A stretch of 64,000 bases of DNA, from contig CM082584.2 in the NCBI GenBank assembly GCA_040954595.2, positions 5,456,001 to 5,520,000 of the forward strand, read 5' to 3'. The notes below the pieces were generated by a model. The model was not told the origin of the DNA. It made no database searches and worked only from the letters and a program-made list of their open reading frames with translations. Numbering within the stretch: position 1 is the stretch's first letter; each line of letters opens with the position of its first letter. This stretch comes from Balanoglossus misakiensis. Lineage: Eukaryota > Hemichordata. This document shows positions 12,097 to 25,700 of the stretch, in pieces. The translations under genes were made by a program, and so were the position numbers.

Positions 12097-14270
12097 CAGT
12101 CTTAGAGTGACAAAAAGCTCAGCAAACAAAATTTATTCGTTTATGCTCACCCCCTCTCCCCTACACGAAAGTTCATGTTGATTTGCAAAATAAACTGCCA
12201 TGTTGAAGTTTGGCTATAGATATTGAGTAATGTTTGCCTACGATCACATGCAAGAAAATTGGAGTAAATTTATCAAATTATGAACACTGGGAACTACCAG
12301 AGTGAGGGGTTAAATATTAAATGTGGGTGGATTCTTTGGAATTAGATTTTGGTTTAATAAAAACGTAATTTAGGAAAAATTCTGTCACCTATTAGTGTGA
12401 AACCCCCTCCCCTAAACGAATTCATTTCATTTGTTCAGTTACCTAAATTTGTACTGGTTGATCAAGTTGATGTCAATCTGGTGAAGAATTTGGCCAATTC
12501 ATATATAAATGATCAAAGATATCACACCAAGACACTTCCTGGGATAGAAAAATATTCTAGGATGAACACAAAAGAGAGTAAACACATTTTACAAGTTAAA
12601 ATGTATTATTTTAATTTAAAATGTGATTTTGAAATACAGCATATTTTTGTTACAATAAAAATTCAAAGAATATATAGATACATGCATATTTTGATTAAAT
12701 ACACTTCAAGGTGTGTACATTGCAATTGGATACGGAGTATGAGTGGTAACTATGGTTACAAGTTGGGAATGTACTTTTCTGTCAATCAACTACATTGATG
12801 TCTGACTTCATTTAAATTCTGTAATATTACAAATATGCTTGATGGGTATATAATGCAGTTAACTTTTGTAAAGACTTGAAACACACAAAGTGGGAGATTA
12901 TAACTTACAATGACAAAATGCAGAAATAGTTATTAATTCCAATACAATAAATACTGTACATAACATCCCATTTGAAATTTAAGTGCAAAAATACTCAGAA
13001 TGGTGTAAGATGATGAAAAGGGAATCTCAAATTGACAGTAGTTGACTCATTATCGACATTTGAAGATTTTCATAACAGAGAAAAATCACCACTACAGCAT
13101 ATGCAAAAAGTAGTTTCATAAACACTATTCTCTCATTTCATCAGAATTGTTACATTCAAGTTTGAAATATACTGTATTTCACCTGGTTAAGAGTCCAGGA
13201 ACCTGAACTTGAAAAATGTTGCATCTATACATGTATTTGGACTCATACTGTTCAATTTCCAACACACATTCAAAGGGGCACCTTTACATTTGACATTTAC
13301 ATAATTTATGAGACATCAGATGAATAAATCTGATAGCAACCATGCGGGCTTAAAACATGAGGTTAGCAGTACCTGAAAAATAGTTTTTGACTAAAATGTC
13401 AAATATGCCACGATCGGCATTGCAGATAAATCAAAGCATGTTCGATTAATGTGTAGACATTATTGGTAAATGATGTGGTATTAAAGCCTTATGAGCTGCA
13501 ATTTTTGGGGTAAATTATCATGAAATTTATTTTCAAACTGTACCAAAATTAGCCCATACAGATGTATGAAATGAAGTATATACAATATTAGAAACCCTAA
13601 GTATGAGTGCATATGCAAGTTTTAACCAGATAAATAATAAAGCTTTGCCGCAATCAAATGTGGCCGCCACCACGGGAAAACGAAAATACAACGAAAATGT
13701 TGCATTCCCCACTTTGAAACTTTATTCAAAAACATGATCTGATACTGATGATGCAGACACAGTTGGTCTATTTGACCTATGACTTCCGAATGTAAACAAA
13801 CAATTTCACAGTGCATTTATAGAAGAACATTTTTTCCTGAAAGACATTCATACCACACATACCAAAAACATATTTTAAAACCGGTCTTTTAAATGTCATG
13901 GGAATCTGTCAAGCGGTTGACCAAAAATGGTAAAATGGCAAAAAATTCTCCTGAAATACAAAATTGATATTTTACCATCTTGTTGGCATATTATAACATC
14001 ACTTGGCCATACAAACCAGAATATTAGTAAAAAAAATTCATGAGCACCTTCTAAAATGGATTTTTCAAATATAAATTGCCCCACAAATACATTGACATTT
14101 TCTATACAACTTTGGAACACACATACTTGCACAGACACACATACATAATATAATGTAGATACATACAGACATGTATATATACAGACAGACAGACATAGAG
14201 ACAGATCAACAGGCAAAAACTGACTGACCTATAAACTGTCAACAGTATGTGTACATATACCAAACGGGAG

Positions 14271-14887
14271 TTAAAGGGGAAATCCGTCGTAGCTGATTTC
14301 TACATAATTTGGTAGCTTTGATGTCACTCTTTCAGAAAAAAACATATTCGCCATGTATAGGTCGCGCGATTTTTTACAAAATCTAGGGAAAGTTCCAATA
14401 TGGCGTTTACTGTAATTTGAATCATGGGAAAAAAAGCGCCAGGACCAACTTCCGACCACCATGGTGTGGGTGATACCATTCTCCGATAGGTGTCACTGGG
14501 CGACAGACTAGGCGTATTTTCATAGCTATTGTTTGTTCTTTGCATCAGTTGATAAACAATCATCAGCAAAGTCGAAAATTTGTCATCTATTGACAGTTTT
14601 CATGAGCTATAACCCATGGAAAATATGCAAATACGCTTAGCTTGTGACGCAGTGACACCAATCGGAAAATGGTATCACCCACACTAAGGTGGGCGGAAGT
14701 TGGTCCTGGCGCTTTTTTTCCCATGATTCAAATTACAGTAAACGCCATATTGGAAATTCTGCCAACTTTCCCTAGATTTTGTAAAAAATCGCGCGACCTA
14801 TACATGGCGAATATGTTTTTTTCTGAAAGAGTGACATCAAAGCTACCAAATTATGTAGAAATCAGCTACGACGGATTTCCCCTTTAA
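14271..14887. mobile_element. TTAA-flanked foldback MITE, about 610 bp
   Basis: The left arm begins TTAA-AGGGGAAATCC and the right arm ends GGATTTCCCCT-TTAA. The arms are near-perfect inverted copies for about 240 bp (for example TCGCGCGATTTTTTACAAAA and its complement) around a short unique centre. The TTAA duplications point to a piggyBac-type transposase acting in trans. Open frames inside the arms are mirror images of each other and not genes. Confidence 0.9.
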
Positions 14888-14929
14888 CAACAGAACAGCT
14901 GGTCTCTTTGACAGCTGCCTTAAGTTATG

Positions 14930-15010
14930 GACTCGGGCTCAGTGAGTGATGTATTGGACTTGCCTGCAGTTCGTCCAATACACGTCATTCACTGAGTCTC
15001 TCGCCCATAA
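14930..15010. repeat. Imperfect hairpin near the MITE
   Basis: GACTCGGGCTCAGTGAGTGA and ATGTATTGGAC pair with GTCCAATACA and TCATTCACTGAGTC downstream. It probably is a small foldback element. Confidence 0.6.
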
Positions 15011-17133
15011 AAGGCAGTATTTTTCAGGGTGTATGAAACAATCGAACACATAACATCTTATCAGTATTCCTATTTACATAATGGTCCTCAGAATGTACAA
15101 ACAGCCTTCAAAATGGCAAGGATGGATGGAAATTATAAAAATTTAACTAAAACCAGAAAATTCCAATTATTGGCAAAATGCAATTGACTTTTAAATCACA
15201 AACCAGAGTTAGCCCCTTTCTTGAATCTTCTGATAGTGTTTAATGCTGTAAGATCCAGTACTTGTCTACTAGATATATTAAGAATCACCATCTTTGCAAG
15301 CATTTGTTTCATGGGTGTCTGTATCGTCAGTTGTTACAACTATGTCCATAACACCTTTTGTACATCACAAAGATGGCATATCCATGTAGGTATGTGATGC
15401 CTGCTTGGGTGAACTTCTCCTTCAATATACCGCATAATAATTAAATAAACCATGGTGGTTTTGGCCTCTAAGCTGATAACACACTGATTGTCTATCATGA
15501 ACATTCATTACATGTTCAATGCATAGCATCCTCCATATACCACAATATTCTCAAAACACCTCTCTCTTTTCTGGGGTTTATTCAAACGTAACAACAATGA
15601 CAGAATTTGAATAATTCTAATTAACATGCTTGTTAATCACACATCTTATATCTGACATAGTAAAAACTTGCGACATGTCACATGATAAAATTTTGTGTTG
15701 AAAAGTTGATGTAAGGAACCCAGAAATATTGTTTCTTACAGGACACACCGGTTCGAGATGATGTGATAGATCATGACAGTGTTACATGAAGGTCCTCTTT
15801 AAATATTTAATAAAAAGTGATAGTACAATGTTAGTTGATCTTCCATTTAAACACCATAGATCTCCGCAGGGGGTAATCAAGTAGCGTGGTAGGGAGTGTA
15901 TTTACAGTGCATGCACGTGTTAGTAGCCATAATATTCACTGAAAAGAGAAAAAAAGGAAATCAAGGGTAATTAAATAAGAAGGGGTTGAAATATTTGATA
16001 TTAAAATAAGTACTTATAATAATAAATGGTATGAGAAAAAAAGAATTCAACTGAATTATTACAAGCAAAATGGATAATAACTGCTGTAAAAGTATTCATT
16101 AACGAAACATTACCATGAAAGTGAGAAATCAAGAGCAATGGACAGACATGGAGCAACATGCAACAAAATAAGGAGTCAATTATTGACCATAATCCGATTC
16201 AAAATAGAGATTCCTGAAATAAAAATCCAAACTATAGAATTTTTATCATATCTGGTGCAACTTGTTTAGTGTGGGAGTAAGGATGAAGTCTCTCAGAAAT
16301 AATTGGGACATAGAAAATTAATTTCAGTAGTTGGCTGTAAGACTGACTGTTCTAGAGGGGCAGGGTGATCTGAACTGCACTGTATTAATTGCTGCCGCTG
16401 TTCTGGGAGACTCTCCTAACTAATATGTGTTGAAAGTAATTTGGTACAGATGCATTGTTTGCCATGGTGTACAATGTAGTAGTTAAACTTCGCACCAACT
16501 TTGACTTGCAACTTGACAGCCGCAGATAGGATGACAATTAAATAATAACACATGTTAGCGAGGGCAATATCATGATCTTTGGCCTGCACGAGGGATGGTG
16601 ATCTCTGACCATACTATTGATGATGCCCAAGCCATTGAACGACAGTTTGTTGTGCGCAGAAAAGATGTGCAGAACCTAAAACCTGTTCTCAGCCGGCAAT
16701 ATACTCTCAGCGCGCGCGTATCCCCGGCCCGTAGCCCCTACCTACGGGCCATAGACTCTGTCAACCATGTAATACCACGTTCTTTTCTATGTCACGTGGT
16801 ACGGTCTCAGCCAATCAATAGTACGGAATACAGAGTGAGGTGTAATAAAAGAAACCAGGCTAATGCACACTACAACAATCAAAATATCAGCTGATGTACA
16901 CTGAATTTGTGAGCATGACACATGGAAAGGTACATTTAAATTTAGTATTCTCTATTACACGTGTAAAAACAGACCAAAGGCTATCACATACTTTTAAAAG
17001 AAAAATGTTGGTCCCTTACTGACCAAAGCAAGGCCCAGGTTGCATTGATTATGTGTTTGGATTGTCAAAGGAAAGCAATCATACAAAACCTTTAGTGATA
17101 TCATGTAAACAAGTTCTGGTTCTTTATTGATCC

Positions 17134-17345
17134 ATATTAGGGACAAAGTCTCTCTTTCGCCGCTGCCCTTTTTCCATTAATTATGTTTGATACCAGACAC
17201 CGTTTATGTTATTCTACATGTGAATAGTGAATCAAAGTTCGACCACACACAACTTCCATCCCACTTGTAGATATGAGAGTGAAAAACTCGCCAAAATGAA
17301 TAATCGGTCTCGACTGTTTATTCATTTTGGCGAGATATCCTACAA
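17134..17345. mobile_element. Truncated copy of the TTAA/AGGGACAAAGTC MITE
   Basis: It matches the left half of the full element at 23881-24236: GGGACAAAGTCTCTCTTTCG, CCATTAATTATGTTTGATAC, and the central inverted AACTCGCCAAAATGAATAA / TTCATTTTGGCGAG. The right arm is missing. Confidence 0.8.
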
Positions 17346-19369
17346 ACAAGTTGCTTTTCAAGATATGACAAAAATTGCAAACAGTTTGAACTCTTGTCTG
17401 AATCAATATCTTCATCAAAATCACACTAAGATATGGCATGCATGGGTATAAAATATTCACTTTGATTAGTAAATAGTATGTATACAAATCTTTCAAGCCA
17501 TTTAGATTACGATTCTATCAACTTTGTAAAAAATATAACATTATAAAATAGCATGATTTATTTTTTCTGTTGATTAATGGTACATAATTGTCCACACAAA
17601 AACAGTGTAACTATGAATTTATCAACAAATGTAGGAAGACCTGCAAGGCATTTTGCAAAGAGTGTGGGCAATCACAATGTGTACATAAATATGTAATAAA
17701 AAAACTGTATTAAATTTGAAATCCTTAAAAGCAAAAAAATTTATCTAAACATTTCTTTTTTGACCCAGCATACAGTATCTGACCCACTCCTGATACACAC
17801 ATACTATTTAATTTTCATGTTATTTTCAATTCTACAAGTATACTACAATGTTTGAAGCTTAGCAAAGCACCACATATATACATACAATCTCTTTTAGACT
17901 GCACTGTGTAGCAAAGGATCATGACAAGTTTTATCAAGGGATAATTGTTAATGTTTATACAACTTCAAAGGATAATTGGCCATGTGTGAATGTTTTCCAA
18001 CTTCAAACAGGATCTTGTCCAGTACACTGTATGTATGTACCTTTCAATTCCTCATACACTACGGTACATATTTCTTAGCATCAGGTCATGTAAAATGGAA
18101 AAATATTTATGTCAATTTTCCATCATATGAATATTTCCATATTACGCGTGTATCGTGTTTAGCAGATGTTAGGAATTTTCTACACAATCATGAATAACTA
18201 TTATCCATTTTATGATATATCATGCATGTTAATCAATTTATGGCATTTATCCAAAATGGTTACTAGCAAAATCACACATCTTTTTTCACAAGAGATGAAA
18301 TTAAGATTTGCTCATTCCTGGACAAACTATAAAATGGGATGCTTGACAAACTTTCATTTAATGAGAAATTTCTGGGTTTTTTGTTCTTAAAAAGTGTAGA
18401 AGGGCTTTATGGTGATGCGTCTTGTCATCAAAGCTAACTTGTCATCCTTGGATAGAAAACATGTCATGATCCTTCAGTGAGTGATGTTGTGAATGTCGCA
18501 TAAAAAAAATGGTTTGCGCAAATGGACAAAATGAACCAACAAACACTCCTGTATTCTCTGGCATATAAATCTTCCCCATGGCAGTAAATAAACAACAAAC
18601 AACTGTATGAGTGACAAAAAGTACTAAAATAAAATTCAACGCTGCTTGCTTAAAATAAAAAAAGAAGCTGTCTTTCGAGAAGCAGAAGCAACCAAGACAC
18701 ATCATTTTCGATATGGAAACCTAGACACAAAAACAAAACAGAAAATAAACTTGGATCTAAATCTAGCCACAGATGTACCAAAAATGGAACCTGTGTTAGC
18801 GTTGAAAAAATAAAACATGCTTCTTTTAATTTGCAAGACCTGTGAAGTATTTAACTTTGCCCATAATGATGCATTACCCATTACATTACCATGGTCATTA
18901 CATTTATACCAAACCACTGTCAATCATCAACAAGTTTCAAGTTCAAGATCAATAAATAGAACATAGCCTTTCTGACATGTCAAGAATTTTTTTTTTTTCT
19001 GATCTTGGCAGTACTGTCCGTTGTCTGTTGGTAATGTAAACAACATCTCATGACTAAAAATTTATACATGTGAAAAAGACTTGATTTCTTGAAATCATGT
19101 TCCTGAACATTAATTACTTGTTGAATGATAGGACAGAGGTTGGTGTAGACTGTTTTCAGTTGTACCATTTACAATAGAAGAGTACTGTGTAAGTTTGAAG
19201 ACACCGATAAGACTAGTGTTATTTCCAAAAGATCCACTAACTTTAATATCCACTTGATTTCCATCCAAAAAAATAAGCATCCCAAAGTGAATAAAATTGA
19301 GTTGGTACAGGTTAAAAATGACATTTTAACGACTACTGTTAATAGACAAGCAAGCTGGAAGCAGAGACG

Positions 19370-19683
19370 TTAACCCTAATGCTGCTAAGTCAGTTGAAAC
19401 TGGTTTGATTTCCAGGGTACCTAGAATCCTGGCTCCCAGGCCTGTTAGGCTGCCAAGTGTGTGTTAATCAGTAGGGCCTATACAAGACCCTCAGACCAAT
19501 ACAGTGCAAACCAGTGCGATTTGGTACATTTTACAGGGGGTTCAAACTGCCAAGTGTGTCTAAGTACGTATGAGAGCCATGTCAAGACAGTCAAACTACG
19601 TTTTAGAAGAAAAAGTGGCAAATATGTATTTTAAGGGACTTGGCACTCTAAACAGGTATGACACCCAGTAGCATTAGGGTTAA
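19370..19683. mobile_element. piggyBac-type MITE with TTAA target duplication, about 310 bp
   Basis: TTAA-CCCTAATGCTGCTA at the left and TAGCATTAGGG-TTAA at the right form terminal inverted repeats flanked by TTAA. A CCCT start is typical of piggyBac ends. There is no transposase inside. It lies about 90 bp downstream of the HOOK stop, so it may be inside the HOOK 3' UTR. Confidence 0.82.
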
Positions 19684-19772
19684 AGCAAGGAGAATAGAGT
19701 GTCAATCACCGCCATTGGTAGACCATGCACTTGCATTGATGACTGGGAATGTTTCACAACTAGCTGCCATAT

Positions 19773-22700
19773 TCACCTTGTTGTGCTGTTAACATTTCCT
19801 GTGGTGATAGTCTGTGATCGTCTGGTGCTGGCCTGTCTCTGTCTTGCAAGGAAAGATTGACCCGATGTGCTGTTTGCTAGCCTCTCTTCAGCTGCCTTCC
19901 TGTGTAACTGCATTCCCTGGAGAAAGAAAAACAATGCAGACAACATTTACAAACTGCTCTTAAACTTGTTGAAATTATTTGATTATTAAAAATTGTCAAT
20001 TACAGTCTCTTTTGCATTAACGAATAAAGAAGGATTGAGAAAACACTGGAGAACATCATTATGGAATAAAGGCATGTCTCCAAAACGGTTATAAATTGGT
20101 ACTATGGTAAACTGGTGATTATCCGAATTGTTCTGTTATCCAAACTACCTTCGTGTCCACCACACAGAGCCTGGACAAACTGCACTGTGTGGCGGCATAT
20201 CAGAAAACACAATATGAGGCTATTGCCCTGGGTATTAGCTGCATCACAAGAGTTAAAGATGAGTGTGATGCAGCTCACACCCACACAAGCGTACCGAGAC
20301 ATACATTTATTATGTAGTCCTATTTATTGTTGTCAATGACTGCAAAAGCTTGGTAGATTATACTTACTAAATTATACCAGGCACTGACAACTAACTTCTC
20401 TTCTGTTTCCCTTATTGATTTGGTTTTCTCCCGGTCATTCTGCAAGTCAAAAAGGTGATGTATTAAAGAAAAGTGTTAGAAAAAACTTCTCCAGCTCAAA
20501 GAAAATGAATAATTGATTTCTAAAAGATAACCAGACTTATTCTAAAATTAACTATCATTGTTTCTAAGTGGATTTGACGTCTGGCCAGCAAATCTAACTC
20601 ATATCTGAAACATTCCAGGACCACTTAAACTGTTCACACATAATAATTTTATGCCAGTATTTGACCTGAGACGTTTCAGAAGCGTTTCAAATGCACGTGT
20701 GTGAACTCCATATTAGAGTGATGGTATTTATTTATGGGTATCAACCTTACCTCCAAGTGTTCGATTAATTTATGTTTTTCTGTGAGTTGATTTCGTAATG
20801 CCTGTACTTCTGGGGCAGCACCTGGGTTTTGCTTTGGATCTAGTGTTCTAATAACACTCTTTGCTTTGTCTAAATACTTCTTGTATCTCTCTTCCATCGC
20901 TCTCATATCTTCTTCTTTTTTATTCAACATTTCCTGGAGTACAGAGACCTGATCACCTAAATAAGTAAACAGAATTGTTTGGTTAAATGACTATGAAAAC
21001 ATGTAACCTTGCTGATCTCAAACATAGATACAAGCAAATAATGGTAAACCACCATTTTCCAAACGGGATCCATGACAACGACCTGAACAAGCTCACAAAC
21101 AATGTGTACTGGAGAAGGATTCCTTTATACAAGAGTTTACTGAGGGTCTGTTAGGAGTGTTGACATAGCCAGCTGTGTGTCTGCTGCTCGTATTTCTATA
21201 TCAATGGCATAGTACATTTACTGCACTACATGTAACTGGCAGAGTGAATTGTCAGACTGGTTGTGTGTTCAGAAAAAGTTTCATATTTAGCCATCATGCA
21301 AATGATTTTCAAACCAGCACAATAGGCAATGATTGAAAATGCCCCATGAAGATTTCGCTTGTTAAAATTGTAATTTCAAGTTGATGTCATGAATACTTTT
21401 ATAATGTGATATGCTTTCACAAACGAACAAATAAATCACTGTATATCAAGGAATTTTAATATGTAAATGTAAGAAAGTTCTATCTGACTTACCACTATGG
21501 ACAACTTTGGCTTCTAAATCATCAATGTATGTTTTCTTCTTCTGTATTTCCAGATCAGCTTCTCGGAGTTTCTCTCTGTAAGATAGACCAGATATTGATT
21601 AACAATGTGCAAAAAACTCACAATGGAAATGGCGTCATCCGCAAAAATAGCTCAAAGTATTCCACAGTATTCAGAATAGAACAGATTACTGGCAGCTATG
21701 TTTGATTGAATTACCAAATGAATTCACATGCATTTTCCTTGTGCCAAGTTCTGGCACATCCAAGCAATAGCTCTGGACCTGGAAAAAACTCGCGATGACA
21801 CATTTTTTGCATGTTATAAGTTTGTTTATCACAAAACGTTCTCTAGAATTGAACAAGTACAGACAACAAACAAATAAAGATACTTTACTCACTGGCTTTC
21901 ATGTTGCTTTTTCGTCAACTCCGCTGACTAAAATAAAAAAAGATAAAAACTTAAGTTAATATACTACCATAGGCAAATACTGTGTAAATTTTATCACTGA
22001 TATGACTTGGACTGATTACATATGATTTAAATAACGCGAGTACCTTGTTATTTTCAAAAGTAATTCTATAGGACTAGCAAAGGTAATGTTCAACAAATTC
22101 AGGTTCAGGAATGTGTACTGCATTTAATTCTAACATCAGGATAGTGGTAAATATTATTTTCATAAATACAAGAAGACCAAAAACTCAAATATCACTAGAA
22201 TTACAAAATACAACTACAGATACTTACCACATTATCGCCAACACCTGCTGTAAATTGTTTTTGTTTGATTTCTTCCAGCATTGCTTCTAGTTGCATTATT
22301 TTTTTATTTAAAGACCTATCAAACACAAGAAATGTAACTTGAGAACCGTTCAGTTCAACGTGATGTAATTTGGTATTGTCATAAGATCTAGATCTGATTA
22401 AGTTCTGGTGGACGTGGCTTTCAAATTAATAGCTCATTAAGTATATTTGTAATGAATTTTGCAATTATGCCAATCTCAAGAAGTACTGAACCAAATTTGA
22501 TATGGCTTTGCACATACTTTGATTGGGCCCTGTAACATTACTATGCTGAAGATTTGTAAATGACCCACTTCAGTTCCCTAGCCACCCAAAATGTGAAGTA
22601 ATAATTATAGGTTTCTTCTGTTAGAACAGCTGGCAGGTCACATATGTTTTTCGACTCGCCAGATGGTTGTTTTGCCGACTGCAGACTTTTAAGGGATTGA

Positions 22701-25700
22701 TAATATTTTCAACAAACAAAGTGTTGAAGGCAAATTATCAGCCGGCACAAATTTCAAGCACGCAATCAGCCATGTGTCCAATGGTGTATGTGAATTTTAC
22801 ACTAAATTACACGATTGCTTCTCAGCTATTCTAAGGTACTAAACAATTACATATACTAAAGTACAAGCTATCTTATCAAAGAATTATCAGATAAAGCAAT
22901 AGAAGGATCGTCATAAACACAATATCAGAAAACACACCATGGTAGAGTCTATACACAAGGCACACTTTCATGGTGTATACCTTGAACAACAAAGCTTTGC
23001 CACACATGTTGAAATTACCTGTTTTCTGTCTCCACTTCCGTTTTTCGTTTGGTTGCATCTTCCAATAAACTTCGCAGTAACTGCATTTCTCCATCTGTGT
23101 GTTCACTATGCTGAGACTTCAGCATCTTGTTTTCATGTTGGAGTCTCAGAAGTCTTTCTCTAAAAATAAAATAATGTTATATAAAAGATCAGACTTTTGA
23201 TTTGCATTTGCGCTGTGAACACACATCTTCAAGTTTAATCATTGCTGTGCCTTTGTTGCATTTAACAATCAGACTGACAGAGGTTTCATCAATCCATTGA
23301 TCTATTTATATAATACTTACTTAACTTCTGGAGGAACCATATCACCCAGGATTGGTACTGTATCAGGACTACCTGGTGACCTTGGGTGTCCTGGTAACGG
23401 TGATCCTAACTTAGCCATTGTTAATTCTTCATTGCTTTCTCTTAGTGTGTCTCTTTCTTCAGTAAGTCTCTGCAGAGAGATTTTAAATACACACAATGAA
23501 CGTCACAGCCAATCAGTTTTATTTTGACTTTCATCATCTCTCCAGTGCTGTCAAGATCATTTGATTTATCGAAGATTTCATAGTGATCGTTATCATCAGC
23601 CAGTTTACAATGTGAATGAAATATCAATCCACCAGGCAGAATAATACAATTCGATGAAATTAAAATGTTCTCGCTTTATTTTTATTTTTCTTGTGGAATC
23701 CTTGGTAAGGGCATATGATAAATAGGTTATCGCCTGATATCACTTTTTGGTTGGACTGTATTTGTTGCTCATGTGGATGTGAGCTGCATCACACCCATCT
23801 TCGACATGTGTGATGAGGCTCACAACCCTACATCACAATGCAGCCCAGCCAAGAGGTGATATCAGGCGATAACCTCTATTTTAAAGGGACAAAGTCTCTC
23901 TCTCGCTGTCCTTTTTTCCATTAATTATGTTTGATACAAGACACTGTTTATGTTAATGTACATTTGGATATATAGTGAATCAATGATCAACCACACAAAA
24001 CTTCCGTCCCGCTTGTATGATATGAGAGTAAAAACTCGCCCAAAATGAATAAATGGTAAAGAACGATTATTCATTTTGGCGAGTATTTTTGCTCTCGTGT
24101 CTACAAGTGGGACGGAAGTTGTGTGTGGTTGAACGTTCATTCACTATATATCTACATGTAGAATAACAAACGGTGTCTTGTATCAAATATAATTAATGGA
24201 AAAAGGGGCAGCGAGAGAGAGACTTTGTCCCTTTAATACCACTTATCGTAAAAGCTTATCACTTTTGACTAGACTAGTATCATAACCATCACAAACACTA
24301 AAGCTTACCACTTGTTCTCTGTACAACTGTTCACATTTTTCTTGCAACCTTTTCTGTTCAAACTCTGTCTTGTCGGCTCTCTTGGTTTCTTCCGTTAACT
24401 GTGCATGCAATTCATGGACTTGCTTTTTATAGTTTTCAATCTGAGATCGCAGAGCACCCGATTTCTTCAGCTCCTATCAGGGAGAGAAAATAAATTAGAG
24501 ATCTAATATTGCAGCTTATTTATGGATATATTAATGTGAAGCTAACATCTCTGCACGTTTCACCAGATATTGGTTTTGTTTCTCTGTGGCATTAAACATT
24601 AACAATGAAATACTGTGAAACACTTTATTTTCGCGAGCAATAAATTTTCGCGAAATACACGAGAGCCAAAATAGCGTGAAAATAAAAAGTTGCGTAATTT
24701 TTTTTAAAGGTAACGATGCAGTGAATGAAATAAGAGAACGTGAAAATTAATACTCGCGAAACAGTGGCCTCTCTTGATATCAGGAAAATTTCAACTCGCG
24801 AAAATAAAGTGTTTTACAGTAAGTTAACAAAAATAATTAAAACTTTTTGACTGGACTGAATGAAATAATTGACTTACTTCTTCTAGATCCATATTCGTCT
24901 GCATATACGAAGTGTTCTTTTCTTCTAAAATTTTCAACTGTCTTCTTAAATCACTCAGCTCTTCCAGTTTCTTCTTGTAAGTTTCCAACGTAGATTCATA
25001 CTTGGCAACTTTATCAGAAGTGTGTCTAAGAATGTCTAACTCATCATTCAATGCACGGGCTTCTTCTGCAAGTGTTGACAGGTCTTCATTCTAGGAGGTT
25101 TAGTGAAGACAGAATTAGTATCCAATTGCAATATAAAGCAATCATTTCATAACTGGTAATTCTGACTTACCTGGTTTGCTACAAAAATTTATTCCTAATA
25201 ATTGAAGAAGTAATATATGCCAAAATACAATTATCATCATTTGAAATGTGATAACTTCTTGTATGATCACATTGTTTGGAAATCACGCTGATGCGTTTAC
25301 AAATGGAACGTTTATTGATAGTAAAAACCAAATTGCTTCATTGGCAAAGTTATTAGCTTCAATAAGTAGCATTCCATTATTTTGAGAAGAAAAGATTTTC
25401 ATGGAAGAAAAATTTAAATAGGATACAAAGCTGACTGTTGTGATGGTCAAATCAATTTAGGTTTGTGTTACTCCAGAGGAGTTACTGGTCAACAGTTACC
25501 AAAGTTGACCTTTCAGGCAATAGTTCCAAAAACTGTTGCCTGGCTATTGGAAAGCACCATCTACACACGCACACTCCAGAAATCTAAGATGGCGATGTCG
25601 TCTGCGATGAGATCAACTTGATGACAGATGAGAAATTTCCTGGCTAATGTTACTGTCGGATGGGGTGTGTAATATAAAGCACATATTGACAGGTCATAAT

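Larger units (their letters stand above)
12097..19772. other. Intergenic region and presumed HOOK 3' UTR; no protein gene recognised
   Basis: This 7.7 kb separates the TMEM59 5' end from the HOOK stop codon. It contains a TTAA-flanked MITE (14271-14887), a hairpin (14930-15010), half of another MITE (17134-17345) and a CCCTAATGC MITE (19370-19683). A short GC-rich palindrome, GGCCCGTAG...CTACGGGCC, is at 16726-16750. Open frames here are short, AT-rich and without recognisable domains. The HOOK 3' UTR must begin at 19772 going left, but I cannot place its end. Confidence 0.55.

Noticed and set aside
12397-12798. 133-aa open frame upstream of TMEM59
   Set aside because: Lys/Ile/Tyr-rich composition of AT-rich DNA, no domain recognised, and no convincing splice partners or promoter.
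14271-14887. Mirror-image open frames of 63-81 aa
   Set aside because: Both come from the arms of one MITE and encode the same peptide on opposite strands.
16595-16894. 99-aa open frame in a GC-rich patch
   Set aside because: No domain is recognised and a palindrome lies inside; it is more likely a repeat remnant than a gene.
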